Positions 17,788 through 26,870 of a DNA stretch of 64,000 nucleotides are shown here, piece after piece. Location of the stretch: contig JADKJZ010000014.1 of the NCBI GenBank assembly GCA_016720805.1, positions 310,001 to 374,000 on the forward strand, read 5' to 3'. Each line of letters starts with the position of its first letter. Position 1 is the first letter of the stretch. The notes below the pieces were generated by a model. It was not told where the DNA came from and did not search any database. It was given only the letters and a program-made list of their open reading frames with translations. A program made the translations under genes and the position numbers. The stretch comes from Gemmatimonadota bacterium. Its GTDB lineage: Bacteria; Gemmatimonadota; Gemmatimonadetes; Gemmatimonadales; GWC2-71-9.

Positions 17788-18480
17788 GTGCAACTCCCCT
17801 CGCCGCTGGGTCTGCTCTTCCTCGCCTACGTTCTGCTGGGCTTGCCCTGGCTCGCCCACAAGAGTGCGGCGCGACTTGTCGGTCACCATCCGTCGGAGCG
17901 AGTTCCGACGCGGCAGCAGGTATGGCAGTCGGTCGTCTTGATGCAATGCATCATGCTCGCTTTCGCCTGGCTGACGGGCCGCGAGTTCGGGTTTCCGTTC
18001 CTGGCGTGGGGCGGCTTCTCGGTCCGGAACGTGCTCGCGACGATCGCGGCATTCGCCGGCCTGCTCGTGCTGCGCGTGCTGGTGCGGCGCTCTCGCACCG
18101 ACGCGGAACGGCGCGAGCTCGCGGTCTTCAGGTTCGCGCCGAGGACGGCTGCGGAGTGGCGGGCCACGGTGCTGATGATCGGGGTGACGGCGGTCAGCGA
18201 GGAAGTGGCCTATCGGGGCGTCGCCCACGCAGTGCTCTGGTGGACGTTCGGCAATGGGTACCTGGCCGCAGGCTTGGCGGCAGCGGGGTTCGCCGGCGCG
18301 CATGCGGTGCAGGGGCGGAAGAGCATGACGATGATCTTTGTCACCGCGCTGGTGATGCATGCGCTGGTGGCGGGGACGGGGACGCTCTTCCTCGCGATGG
18401 CCGTGCACGCCGCCTTCGACCTCTATGCCGGGTGGCGCATCGCGGTCGAGGCGCGGACGCTGCTGCCGCAGGAAACCTGA
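17788..18480 (+). CDS. CPBP-family intramembrane metalloprotease
   Basis: 230-residue membrane protein with several hydrophobic segments. The family motifs are in order: EExxxR in SEEVAYRG, FxxxH in FAGAHAV and a last HxxxD in HAAFD. The CPBP (Abi) family cleaves within membranes; bacterial members act in protein maturation or bacteriocin immunity. GTG 17788 is the apparent start. No partner gene nearby points to a substrate. Confidence 0.85.
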   Translation: MQLPSPLGLLFLAYVLLGLPWLAHKSAARLVGHHPSERVPTRQQVWQSVVLMQCIMLAFAWLTGREFGFPFLAWGGFSVRNVLATIAAFAGLLVLRVLVRRSRTDAERRELAVFRFAPRTAAEWRATVLMIGVTAVSEEVAYRGVAHAVLWWTFGNGYLAAGLAAAGFAGAHAVQGRKSMTMIFVTALVMHALVAGTGTLFLAMAVHAAFDLYAGWRIAVEARTLLPQET

Positions 18481-18486
18481 ACGGCG

Positions 18487-19134
18487 TCAGAGCCCGAGAA
18501 GTGCGAGCAGGTCCGCAGGGGCGTCGCAATAGAAATCCGGTGCCGACTCCTCGAGGTGCGCACGGTCGAACGGTCCCCACGTCACGCCGACGGTTCCGAC
18601 CCCTGCGGCCCGCCCGCTGAAGACATCATGGTGCGAGTCTCCCACAAAGAGGCAGCCGGCCGTCGGCATGCCCAGCCGCGCCAGCGCCTGCTCCACCGGC
18701 TCGGCATGCGGCTTGGGGTGGGTCACGTCATCGGCCCCCACGACCAATTCGATCGCGTCCATCAGCCCGACCAGCGACAGCCCCCGCTCGGCACCGTAGC
18801 GATTCTTGCTCGTCACCAGCGCCGTGCGATACCCGGCCGCGCGGATCTGCCGCACCATGTCGACCGCGCCGGGATACGCCGTCACCCGGCTGTCGTGGTT
18901 GGCGAGATTGTACTCGCGATACGTGGCAATCCACCACTCCATCGTCTCGGGGTCGCTGGTCCACGCCCCGAAAATGCTGCGCAGTGGCCGCCCCATGCCC
19001 GCGAGAATCTCGTGGCGTGTCAGCGCCGGCAAGTCGTGGACGGCGACGGTATGCAGGTAGCTGTCGACGATCAGGTCGACGGAGTCAATCAACGTCCCGT
19101 CGAGGTCGAAGAGGATGGTCTGGTAGGTCGGCAT
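18487..19134 (-). CDS. HAD-superfamily phosphatase (Gph/PpaX type)
   Basis: 215-residue hydrolase. Motif I FDLDGTLIDS is near residue 9 with both aspartates. Motif II is TSK, and motif III/IV is HPKPHAEP...VGDSHHDV. A cap domain lies in between, as in phosphoglycolate phosphatases and PpaX pyrophosphatases. ATG at 19134 is chosen over a longer frame whose extra residues look like antisense of the helicase gene. The gene overlaps the end of the helicase gene by 50 nt on the same strand, so it is probably co-transcribed. Substrate is not determinable. Confidence 0.87.
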   Translation of the reverse strand: MPTYQTILFDLDGTLIDSVDLIVDSYLHTVAVHDLPALTRHEILAGMGRPLRSIFGAWTSDPETMEWWIATYREYNLANHDSRVTAYPGAVDMVRQIRAAGYRTALVTSKNRYGAERGLSLVGLMDAIELVVGADDVTHPKPHAEPVEQALARLGMPTAGCLFVGDSHHDVFSGRAAGVGTVGVTWGPFDRAHLEESAPDFYCDAPADLLALLGL

Positions 19135-21298
19135 CCGGGCAACGTAGTGGCCGACCGCCGGAACGGAAGAGGACGACACCGACCGCGCGTGCCGCATAGG
19201 GACCGACCGGCGTCGCAGCGGTCGCCTGATGGTCGATGAGCACGGTATCATCGGCGGTGGCGAGCGCTTCGATCCGCAGGCGATCGCCCAGCGTCGGGGC
19301 GGACGTGCACCACCGCAGGGACGCCTCGAGACGGGCGATCGCAGCCGCATCTCGATGCCAGGCCGCAATGCGCGCAAGACGATGGATGCGCGCCACGAGT
19401 CGCGGGGGGCCCCAACTTGCCCGACGATGTGCCTCCCGCACCGCCCAGCGCATCGCCGAGTCGACGATCTCGTGCACCAACATGCCGGGCATCGGGTCTC
19501 CGTCCTGCCCGGTGCGCTGCGCTGTGGCCGACATTCCCTCCGGCCGGGCTGACCAGTCGCGGTGTTCCGAGCGCGTCAAGGTCATCACGCCGCGCCGCCC
19601 GGTGCCGAGGTCGGTGATCTCGACGACCAAAAGATCCGACGGTGGCGCAGTGGCGTGACCCTGCACCACGGCGCAGGGGATGCCGGGCGGTGCAGAGACT
19701 TGGGGTGGCGGTGTCGCCGTGAGCGAGTCCAGCCAGCGTGCGGCCAGCGCGCCCTTGCGAGCGACCCGAACGAGATTGGCCAACTCCGACTCGATGGGTG
19801 GCGTCGGCAGTCTGAGCACCAGCGCCACCTCCGTGTGCTGCTGACCGAGCCGCAACAACCGCCCCTCACGCTGGGCCATCCGGGTCGCCGTCCAGGGGAG
19901 GTCGACGTGCACCAGCCGACCGGCTGCCTGCAGGTCGAGTCCCTCGGCGGCGACATCAGTGGTGACCAATTGGGTCGGCGTGGTTCGCAGCAGGTGCCAG
20001 CCGTTCCGTTCCGGTCCGAACGCCGCCAACACCGCGTCTCGCCGCAGTCGATGCGGCCCGATCCCGGCGGCATCACCCGTCACCCAGGCGGTGCCCTCTC
20101 CCCATGCCGTCCTCAGCAGGGCGGCCGTGGCGCGGTGGCGCGTGAACCAGACCGTCGGCACGCCGGTGGCGTGGCGACGAAGCGGCTCCAGCCACGCGGC
20201 ATCTGCCGGAACGAAGGCCGCGAGAATTGCGTCGAGTCGCGGCAGGTCGTCCACCGGAAGCGGGACCGGGTCATTCGGCGCACCCACGAGGTCCCACCAG
20301 ACGAGTTGGTCGAGGGCCTCGCCCGCAAAGCGGCGCAGCGTCACGCGATCGCCACCCCCTGCGTCACGCGCCTGGGCCAAGAGCGCACGATATCGACGCA
20401 ACGCCTCACGGAACGCGAGATCACTCGACGCGGCCGCATCGAGCAACACAAGGGCCAGGAGTCGGCTCCACGCCGCCCGATGGCGCTGGGTCAGGCGACG
20501 GACGATCGCCACCGCCCGCTCGCCCCGCGCCACCTCGTCAACGCTGGCCTCGGCCTGCTCGGCACGTGCAGGATGTGACGCATCGGCGCTCGTCTCGCCG
20601 CGAATCACGACGCGCTGCAGCGCCACGGGCGCGACGGTCAACGCGCCGAGTGCTCCGAGTGCGGGGATGCCGTCGAGCCGCAGCGCATCCTCGGTGAGGA
20701 AGAGTCGCAGCAAGGTCACCAGATCGTCGAGGCGATTGACGATCGGCGTGGCGGTGAGCAGCAGCGTTCGACGACCGCGAAGCCAGGGCGCCAGCGTGGT
20801 GACGCGACGGGTGGCAGGTTCGCGCAGGCGATGCGCCTCGTCGACAATCACCAGCCTGGCATCGACCGATGGCAGTCGGCCGCGAGAGAGTCGTTCATGC
20901 GACCACCAGTTGATCGCGACGCCGCTGCGGGCCGCGGCCGCGCGCCATTGCCCTTCGAGAATGGCCGGGCCGATCACGACAGTCGGCCGCGCCTCCGACC
21001 GCGCGACCGCGAGCGCGATCCACGTCTTGCCGGCACCGACTGGTTCTGCCAGGATGGCGCCGTGCCACTCTGCCAGCGCGGTGCAGACGCGCTGAAAGAC
21101 GGCATGCTGCTGCGGCAGCAGGAATGCCGGCACGGCCGTGTCCGTTGCGGCCGGGCGCGAGGCATCCCGCCACGCGCGCTCGACCTCGATGCGGGTCGCC
21201 GGGCGCGTCGTGGTCGGCGCCATGGCCAGCGGCCGAGCGAGCTCCGCAAGCGCCTCAGCGACGACGCGCGGCCAGCGGGGCGAGGGCGGTGCGGTCAT
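19085..21298 (-). CDS. SNF2-like DNA helicase/translocase paired with an adenine methyltransferase
   Basis: 737 residues from ATG 21298, which overlaps the methyltransferase end by 44 nt. Superfamily 2 motifs run in order: EPVGAGKTW (Walker A, 85-93), VIVDEAH (150-156), LLTATPIVN (about 186-194), TTDVAAEGLDLQ and motif VI QREGRLLRLGQ. The last 190 residues match nothing I know; no nuclease motif is evident. SNF2 helicases coupled to Eco57I-type methylases occur in class 1 DISARM (drmD-drmMI) and other restriction-like systems, but drmA, drmB and drmC are absent here. Probably phage defence or a methylation-linked translocase. Confidence 0.82.
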   Translation of the reverse strand: MTAPPSPRWPRVVAEALAELARPLAMAPTTTRPATRIEVERAWRDASRPAATDTAVPAFLLPQQHAVFQRVCTALAEWHGAILAEPVGAGKTWIALAVARSEARPTVVIGPAILEGQWRAAAARSGVAINWWSHERLSRGRLPSVDARLVIVDEAHRLREPATRRVTTLAPWLRGRRTLLLTATPIVNRLDDLVTLLRLFLTEDALRLDGIPALGALGALTVAPVALQRVVIRGETSADASHPARAEQAEASVDEVARGERAVAIVRRLTQRHRAAWSRLLALVLLDAAASSDLAFREALRRYRALLAQARDAGGGDRVTLRRFAGEALDQLVWWDLVGAPNDPVPLPVDDLPRLDAILAAFVPADAAWLEPLRRHATGVPTVWFTRHRATAALLRTAWGEGTAWVTGDAAGIGPHRLRRDAVLAAFGPERNGWHLLRTTPTQLVTTDVAAEGLDLQAAGRLVHVDLPWTATRMAQREGRLLRLGQQHTEVALVLRLPTPPIESELANLVRVARKGALAARWLDSLTATPPPQVSAPPGIPCAVVQGHATAPPSDLLVVEITDLGTGRRGVMTLTRSEHRDWSARPEGMSATAQRTGQDGDPMPGMLVHEIVDSAMRWAVREAHRRASWGPPRLVARIHRLARIAAWHRDAAAIARLEASLRWCTSAPTLGDRLRIEALATADDTVLIDHQATAATPVGPYAARAVGVVLFRSGGRPLRCPDADLPDHPLRPRRDVD

Positions 21299-24215
21299 GA
21301 TGGTCGAGTCCCAACAGGTCGGCGACGACGTCGTCAATCGCGTCGGCTTCCCCCGTGTCGGTGAGTGGGCGCCGGAGCAGCGGATGGTGCAGGGCTGCCG
21401 CGACCCAGGGTACCTGGCCGACGGTGCGGGCGCCGAAGCGTGCGGCGCCACCGGCGGCTGGCTCGGCGGACAACCTGGCCATCGCACGAATGGGTGCGCT
21501 GTTGAGCCAGGCCGCGATGGCGTGCGAGGTGGGCGCATCGGGCAGGGCGAGGACGTAGCAGCTGTTGAGGGGAATGGCGGCAGGGTCGAGGAGCGTGGCC
21601 GCCTCCAGGCATGGCGCGAGATCTCCCCAAACGACTCGGTACGCCGCCGTGGCGGCGCGTACCCGGAAGAGACGCCACCAGGGGCCGTCGCGAAAATCAC
21701 TCCGCCGCCGGAGGCGGTCGCTGAATGGGCGCAGGTGCTCGGCGACCGGCGGCGGCAGTCGCGCCCACGGCTCGCCGTGGGCATCGGCCGGCCAGAGCAG
21801 CCGTTGCGTCGGGCGCGCCGCGAAGGCGCGCACATCGCGCCCCCGCACCGCGGCACGACACCACTCGGCGAGCGCGATCGGCGGATCAACGAAGGCGGCG
21901 TTGACACCCGTCTTGACGCCGAGTTGCGGGGGAAACACCGAGGCCAGGACGTCGTGACGCAGCGCCAGTCGGCGCGCCAGTGCGTGCGCATCGGGTGTGG
22001 TCAGCAGCCAGGGGCCCTCGGTGGCCCACGCCGATTGCGCGTGGTGGTCGGCCTCACCGTCAAGACCGAGCCGGACCTGTTGGGTCGGAGGAGCGACAGG
22101 CTTCGATGCAATCAACGCCAGCGGATAGGTGGTGGCATCGAAGCCGGCGCGCGGGTCGTCGCCGAGGTCGGCCACCACGTGCAGCGTGTGTCGCTGGCCA
22201 AGCGCCGCGCGGGCGGCGGTCGCGTAGGTCGCGGTCGAGAGCTTTGCCGGTACGAGCAGCGCCAGCGTCCCCTCCGGTGCCAGCAGCGACATGGCCCGTT
22301 CGACGAAGGCCACCGAAAGATCCGGTGCGTGTGCATACCCCGCGGTGCGCGTGGTGCGCCACCAGCGATAGCGCGCGGCGAGCGCTCGCCGCGTATCGAC
22401 CGGGATTCGTTCGGCTCGCACCCACGGTGGATTGCCGACAACCAGGTCGAAGCCGCCACGCACCGAGAGCACCGGCGCGAAGGCGGTGGTCAGGGCAAAG
22501 GGGAGCGCGGCCGTGCCCGAGGCGACCCGCCGAAGTTCGCGCCGGACGGCACGATGCGCGTCATGCAATGCCGTGAGTTGCAGGCGGTCGGCGGCCCGCA
22601 GTGGCGTGACATCGCCGAAGAGACTCGGTGCACGTTGCGCAAAGACGAGATCACGAATCGCGTGATCCAGCGACGCTTCCCGCTCTCCCAACGCCTCCAC
22701 CAGGGCGGCGGCCTCGGCGCGCTGCAGCGCACGCACCCGCGCGCGCTTCTCGTTGCCATGGGCACCGGCCACGCGGAGCTGCGCCGACCGGAGACGCTGC
22801 ACCAGTCTGGTGCCGAGCGGCGGCAGTTCGGGGTCGAGCAGGGCGTCGCCCGCACGAATGGCGGCGTCGAGATTCGGGAGGGGCCGGACCCGATCGGCCG
22901 TGGAACCTCGCGTGGCGCGCAGCACCTCGAGCCAGAGGCGCATCTCGGTCAACCGCACCGCGGCAGGATTCCGGTCGATGCCGAAGAGTCGCCGGGTGAC
23001 CAGGCGATGCACGAGGCGACGGTCTCGCGGCCCCGGGCCATGCAGGAGATCGAGGGCACCGACGAGAAAGGCACCGGAGCCGACCGCCGGGTCGAGCACC
23101 GTGGTGCTCCGCATCGCAGCGCGGAGCGCCGCATCGGGGGCGTCGATGGCGTCCCGGACGTCCGATTCGCGGCGGGAGAGTCGGTGGGCGAGGTGCGGGA
23201 TCAACGCCTCGCGCAGCAGGGCACGCACCAGTGCCGGCGGCGTGAAGAAGGTCCCGTCGCGCTTGCGCTCCTCCGGTGCCATGACGCCTTCGAAGACGCG
23301 GCCGAGCATCTCCGGCGTGACGCGTCCATCGAGCTCGTCGTGATCGAGGGTGACTTCTGTCCGGAGCACGAGCTGCTCCACGGCACGCCGCCAGAAGTCG
23401 ACGGGGAGGTGCATCGCCAGGCGCTTCTCGAGCGGATGCGGCTCGAAGAGCCCGCCATTCAGGAACGGAATGTGGCCGAAGCTCCGGGCGAGGCGGGAAC
23501 GCGCGGCGATCGGCCGGTTCAGCGTCCCGAAGAAGAGCGGCGCCAGCAATGCTCGCTGAGGATCGCGTCCGCGAGCCAGGCAATCCTCGAAGCGATGCGC
23601 GAGGAAATCGAGATCGCCGTCGAGCCATCCCTCGCTCTCGACGAAGCGCAGGAAGAGGAGTCGGGTGAGCTGGAGCAACGCCCACGCGTGGCGCGACTCG
23701 GCTGCCACTCGCGCCGGAAGGCGTGCGATGGCGTCGTCGAGCAGGTCGCGCATCGCGGCGAAGGTCCGTCGGCCGGCCGCATCGACGTCGAGCGCCTCGG
23801 CACAGCGGAGCGCCGTGTCGAGCGCGCCGCCCGTGCCATGCGCCGCCAACCTCGCGAGGCGCCGCAATGGCAGCGGATCGTCGTCGCGTGGCGCGAGGGC
23901 GATGACGCGCACCGGCTCGATGGTGACGGTAATGAAGCAAGCGCTCCCGGCAGGATGGTCGGTGAAGAGGAGGCCAAGCGCGCCGCGTCGGGCGAGCAGT
24001 CGCGCCAGTCGTCGACTCTCGGTGCCATCTGCCGTGCCGCTCCAACAGGGGAGGCCGGCGAACTCTCCGACTTCGAGCAATGCCTCATGGGAGGCAGGAA
24101 CCGGGAGGACGCAGGCCGCGCCACCAAGCCGGTGAACGAGCGCGGTGTGTCGGGCAGTGGGGGAGGGGGCTGACATGCGGTGATGATGGCGGTTGCCCGC
24201 CTCGTCACGCGGCAT
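21255..24215 (-). CDS. Eco57I/TaqI-type adenine-N6 DNA methyltransferase
   Basis: 986 residues (972 if ATG 24176 is used; neither has a strong ribosome binding site). Motif I DPAVGSGAF near 375, the acidic loop FGIDRNPAAVRLTEMRLW and catalytic motif IV NPPW near 594 are intact, so methylase activity is expected. Upstream, LLFLRFVESEGWL, FLNGGLFE, VTPEMLGRVFE and RKRDGTFFTPP are the standard helical lead-in of type IIG, ISP and PglX-like enzymes. A C-terminal target-recognition region ends with AWLNSAPIRAMARL. I see no PD-(D/E)xK nuclease in the N-terminus. Overlaps the SNF2 helicase gene; the pair forms one operon. Confidence 0.88.
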   Translation of the reverse strand: MPRDEAGNRHHHRMSAPSPTARHTALVHRLGGAACVLPVPASHEALLEVGEFAGLPCWSGTADGTESRRLARLLARRGALGLLFTDHPAGSACFITVTIEPVRVIALAPRDDDPLPLRRLARLAAHGTGGALDTALRCAEALDVDAAGRRTFAAMRDLLDDAIARLPARVAAESRHAWALLQLTRLLFLRFVESEGWLDGDLDFLAHRFEDCLARGRDPQRALLAPLFFGTLNRPIAARSRLARSFGHIPFLNGGLFEPHPLEKRLAMHLPVDFWRRAVEQLVLRTEVTLDHDELDGRVTPEMLGRVFEGVMAPEERKRDGTFFTPPALVRALLREALIPHLAHRLSRRESDVRDAIDAPDAALRAAMRSTTVLDPAVGSGAFLVGALDLLHGPGPRDRRLVHRLVTRRLFGIDRNPAAVRLTEMRLWLEVLRATRGSTADRVRPLPNLDAAIRAGDALLDPELPPLGTRLVQRLRSAQLRVAGAHGNEKRARVRALQRAEAAALVEALGEREASLDHAIRDLVFAQRAPSLFGDVTPLRAADRLQLTALHDAHRAVRRELRRVASGTAALPFALTTAFAPVLSVRGGFDLVVGNPPWVRAERIPVDTRRALAARYRWWRTTRTAGYAHAPDLSVAFVERAMSLLAPEGTLALLVPAKLSTATYATAARAALGQRHTLHVVADLGDDPRAGFDATTYPLALIASKPVAPPTQQVRLGLDGEADHHAQSAWATEGPWLLTTPDAHALARRLALRHDVLASVFPPQLGVKTGVNAAFVDPPIALAEWCRAAVRGRDVRAFAARPTQRLLWPADAHGEPWARLPPPVAEHLRPFSDRLRRRSDFRDGPWWRLFRVRAATAAYRVVWGDLAPCLEAATLLDPAAIPLNSCYVLALPDAPTSHAIAAWLNSAPIRAMARLSAEPAAGGAARFGARTVGQVPWVAAALHHPLLRRPLTDTGEADAIDDVVADLLGLDHHDRTALAPLAARRR

Positions 24216-24247
24216 GCCTGAGCGCAGCGCCGACCCCGGAAACGCAA

Positions 24248-24276
24248 ACCGCCGCCGAGCAGGGCTCGGCGGCGGT
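24248..24276 (-). terminator. Rho-independent terminator of the minus-strand secreted-protein gene
   Basis: A 13-bp perfect stem (ACCGCCGCCGAGC and its complement) with a 3-nt loop lies 20 nt beyond the stop. On the minus strand it is followed by TTGCGTTTC, moderately T-rich. It also separates this gene from the methyltransferase operon. Confidence 0.7.
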
Positions 24277-24296
24277 CGGTGCGGCGTATGGCTCGG

Positions 24297-25052
24297 TCAG
24301 GGGATCGGATCGATCGTGATCTTCGCGGTCCCTTTGACCGTGAGCTGCGTGGTGCCCATCATCATGACCATATCCGTGATGGTGTCGGAGTTCATTCGAA
24401 CGAGCGGGCCCCGCGCCCGAGTGACCAGATGCTGCTTGCCACTCGTGGTGCCGGACATCTTCCCCACCGGGGTCTCGATCTCCATCACGCCGGTCTGGTC
24501 GGCGTCGAGCACGCGGCCGCCAGCCTCCATGCTGCTCACCTTCCACTTGGAAATCGTGGTCACCTTGCTGTTGCCCTGCGCCACGGCGGTGTCGACCACC
24601 GTCGTGTCGGTCCAGATGTCGCCCACCTTCGCGCTCGGCTTCGGCACGGTGAAGAGCGTCGCGATCGCAGCGGCGAGGCTGAGGACCGGGACCGAGGTCG
24701 CCGACGGGGTCATGTCGCTCGCCGGCTTGCCGTCCTTCACGAAGAAGTGAAAGAAGACGCCGGGCGGGACGTCGGTCATCTCGGGGCCGAGCATCGCCAT
24801 CGCCTCGCCGCCATCCATGCCCGCCGAGTCGACGGTAATGTGCGCCACCTGCCCGCCAGCACTGTCGGTGAGCCGCAGGGTGATCAGCGCCGTGGTGGTG
24901 ATCGTCACGGTCTGACTCGGCTGGCCCAGCGCGGAGGCGTCCACCTCTTGAACGGCGGTGCTCACGATCCGGTAGCGGAACGAGTCGGCCGGGGCGAGCG
25001 TCGCCGGGGGAGCAGTGAACAGCGTGAACAGCATCGGGAGCAGCATCGGCAT
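24297..25052 (-). CDS. Secreted protein of unknown function
   Basis: 251 residues beginning with a signal sequence (MLLPMLFTLFTAPPATLA). The rest is beta-rich and Thr/Val/Asp-rich with no catalytic motif I recognise (DIWTDTTVVDTAVAQG, RVLDADQTGVMEIETPVGKM). The shape resembles DUF6263-like periplasmic proteins that are all-beta. Single-gene unit ended by a strong terminator. Confidence 0.7.
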   Translation of the reverse strand: MPMLLPMLFTLFTAPPATLAPADSFRYRIVSTAVQEVDASALGQPSQTVTITTTALITLRLTDSAGGQVAHITVDSAGMDGGEAMAMLGPEMTDVPPGVFFHFFVKDGKPASDMTPSATSVPVLSLAAAIATLFTVPKPSAKVGDIWTDTTVVDTAVAQGNSKVTTISKWKVSSMEAGGRVLDADQTGVMEIETPVGKMSGTTSGKQHLVTRARGPLVRMNSDTITDMVMMMGTTQLTVKGTAKITIDPIP

Positions 25053-25130
25053 CCTCGGAGCAGGGCGGACGGGGGGACAGCGTCACCGGAAGGGTACCCC
25101 GGAGCGGGGCCCGGGGCCACTTGGTGGCAG

Positions 25131-26261
25131 CTACAGTGGCTCGCCCACCTGGTACGTCCGCCCACGCCATTCCACCCGCTTCGCACCACGTCCAATCGAC
25201 CGCAGGGTGATCCCGATCGCCATGAGCGCGCCCAGCGGGTAGCCGAGCGCGTAGCGGATGGGAATCTGCATGCCGAAGGTGATCATCGCCCAGAAGAGCA
25301 GCGAGATGCCAATGGCCACCTTCGCCGCGGCCGTCGCCATCCCGAGCGCCAGCGCCGCGAGCGGCACCAGCCAGAAGAGCAGCGCCACGACCAGTGACCA
25401 CGGCGCGAAGGCGCGCAGCAGCGGGCGATTGCCCGCCGACTGCCGGGTGCCGAGGTAGAGGTTCTTCGACCACCCCTCGATGAGCTCGCCGAGGGTGCGA
25501 TACATCCGCGTCGCGATGAGGGTGTCGCCAAACATCAATCGGAGCCGCTTGCCGGCGCGGAGAAACGTCTGCGCCAACGCGAGATCCTCGACCACCTCGC
25601 CCTGCACCGAGGCGTGGCCGCCGATCTCGTCGTACGCCGTGCGGCGCACCAAAATGAACTGGCCGTTCGCGACCAGCTGATGCGGCTTGGTGGCGCGATT
25701 GACGCGCGACGGCGGATAGCGGAAACCGAGCGGCACCCAGATCTGGGGCATGATGATCCGCTCCCAGAAGGTGACGCAGCGCTGGTGCGTGATCAGCGTG
25801 AGCAGGTCGGGCGCGTCCCGCTCCATTGCCCCGATGGCGTGGCCGAGCAGTGCGGGCGCGTGCTCGGTGTCGGCGTCGGTGAAGAGGAGATAGCGTCCGG
25901 TCGCGGCCGCTGCTCCCTGGTGACACGCCCACGGTTTGCCGAGCCATCCCATCGGCAACTCGGCGCCATCGATCAGGCGGAGTCGCGGCTCGGTCGCCGC
26001 GATCGCCGCGACCTTCGCCCCGGTGTCATCGGTGGAGCGATCGTCGACGACCAGCAATTCGAATGGAGTGTAGCGGCTCGCGAGGATCGAGCGCACCACC
26101 TTCTCGATGATCGCGGATTCATTGCGGGCGGGGATGATGATCGACACCAGGATGCCGTCGACCGACGGGACGAGTGCCAGGTCAGGCGATCGCTTCGCGA
26201 GTGGCACGACCCCGGCAAAGGGAAGCGCCCAGGCCAGGCCGGGCCACCACTCGGCGATCAT
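25131..26261 (-). CDS. Family 2 glycosyltransferase, membrane-bound (CrtQ/HpnB-like)
   Basis: 376 residues. The N-terminal GT-A domain shows VSIIIPARNESAIIEKVV (about 40-57), VVDDRSTDDT, GWLGKPWACHQG, the metal-binding FTDADTEH and the base region GEVVEDLALAQ. Three or four hydrophobic helices close the protein. The GKPWACHQG and VEDLALAQ pattern is that of carotenoid-acid (CrtQ) and hopanoid-associated (HpnB) transferases, so a lipid or isoprenoid acceptor is likely. Starts 9 nt after the RsbRD-like gene, so the two form a minus-strand operon. Confidence 0.83.
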   Translation of the reverse strand: MIAEWWPGLAWALPFAGVVPLAKRSPDLALVPSVDGILVSIIIPARNESAIIEKVVRSILASRYTPFELLVVDDRSTDDTGAKVAAIAATEPRLRLIDGAELPMGWLGKPWACHQGAAAATGRYLLFTDADTEHAPALLGHAIGAMERDAPDLLTLITHQRCVTFWERIIMPQIWVPLGFRYPPSRVNRATKPHQLVANGQFILVRRTAYDEIGGHASVQGEVVEDLALAQTFLRAGKRLRLMFGDTLIATRMYRTLGELIEGWSKNLYLGTRQSAGNRPLLRAFAPWSLVVALLFWLVPLAALALGMATAAAKVAIGISLLFWAMITFGMQIPIRYALGYPLGALMAIGITLRSIGRGAKRVEWRGRTYQVGEPL

Positions 26262-26270
26262 CGCCAGCGG

Positions 26271-26762
26271 CTAGCGGCGGGTGGTGATGCCGGCCAGCTC
26301 GAGCTCGAGGGCCTCGAGCTGCCGTGCGCTGTCGTCACCATTGGTCTCGGTGAGCGGCTGGGTGTTCCGATCGGTCATGAGGAGCGAGGCAACGAGGGCG
26401 TCGGTATAGCCGACGACGGCCTGCGCGATCCCGCGATCGATGATGGCACTGAGGCGCAGGAAGACGGCGACGGCCCGCCGCGGGCGCAACGCCGCGACCA
26501 GGGCACCGATGTGTTTGATCAGGAGCAGCCGCAGCTGCTGCAGCTCCTCCACGACTTCGCCGGCTGCCAACCCGCGCGCTGCCGCGATCCGGCCGTAGTG
26601 CTCGGTCACATGCTGCCACACCGGCTTGGCTTCCCGGCGCAGGGGGCCTAGCATTGCAATCAGGGTGTCGAGGATCAGGCGCGCCTGCCGTTCGACGACG
26701 GGGCGCGGAATGTTCGTGGAACCGGGGCGCTCGGTGAGCCAGTCGGCCCACTCGGGAATCAT
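26271..26762 (-). CDS. RsbRD-N-like helical sensor protein
   Basis: 163 residues, almost wholly alpha-helical. The pattern WADWLTERPGSTN, VVERQARLILDTLIAMLG and EVVEELQQLRLLLIKHI resembles the N-terminal domain of RsbRD stressosome co-antagonists and the same module in PucR-type and kinase sensors. There is no STAS, kinase or DNA-binding domain, so it is a stand-alone sensor module. First gene of the operon with the glycosyltransferase; divergent from the LD-carboxypeptidase. Confidence 0.6.
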   Translation of the reverse strand: MIPEWADWLTERPGSTNIPRPVVERQARLILDTLIAMLGPLRREAKPVWQHVTEHYGRIAAARGLAAGEVVEELQQLRLLLIKHIGALVAALRPRRAVAVFLRLSAIIDRGIAQAVVGYTDALVASLLMTDRNTQPLTETNGDDSARQLEALELELAGITTRR

Positions 26763-26870
26763 TGCGTCCCGGGCGTCAAGAATTGCTTTTGCAGCGGCCA
26801 GCTGGGTCGGGTGGGACGAACGCAGGCGTCGTCTCCTCTAAAGGGTGCCACAATCGTAATCGGAGCAGCA

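Noticed and set aside
18487..19377. Longer HAD phosphatase starting near 19377
   Set aside because: Extra 81 residues are Arg/Pro-rich shadow of the helicase gene; the HAD fold starts at MPTYQTILFDLDGT.
21138..24173. 1011-residue plus-strand frame opposite the methyltransferase
   Set aside because: Gly/Arg/Glu-rich nonsense without domains; the minus strand encodes complete methylase and helicase motifs.
19085..24215. Complete DISARM system
   Set aside because: Only methylase and SNF2-like helicase are present; drmA, drmB and drmC are absent on both sides.
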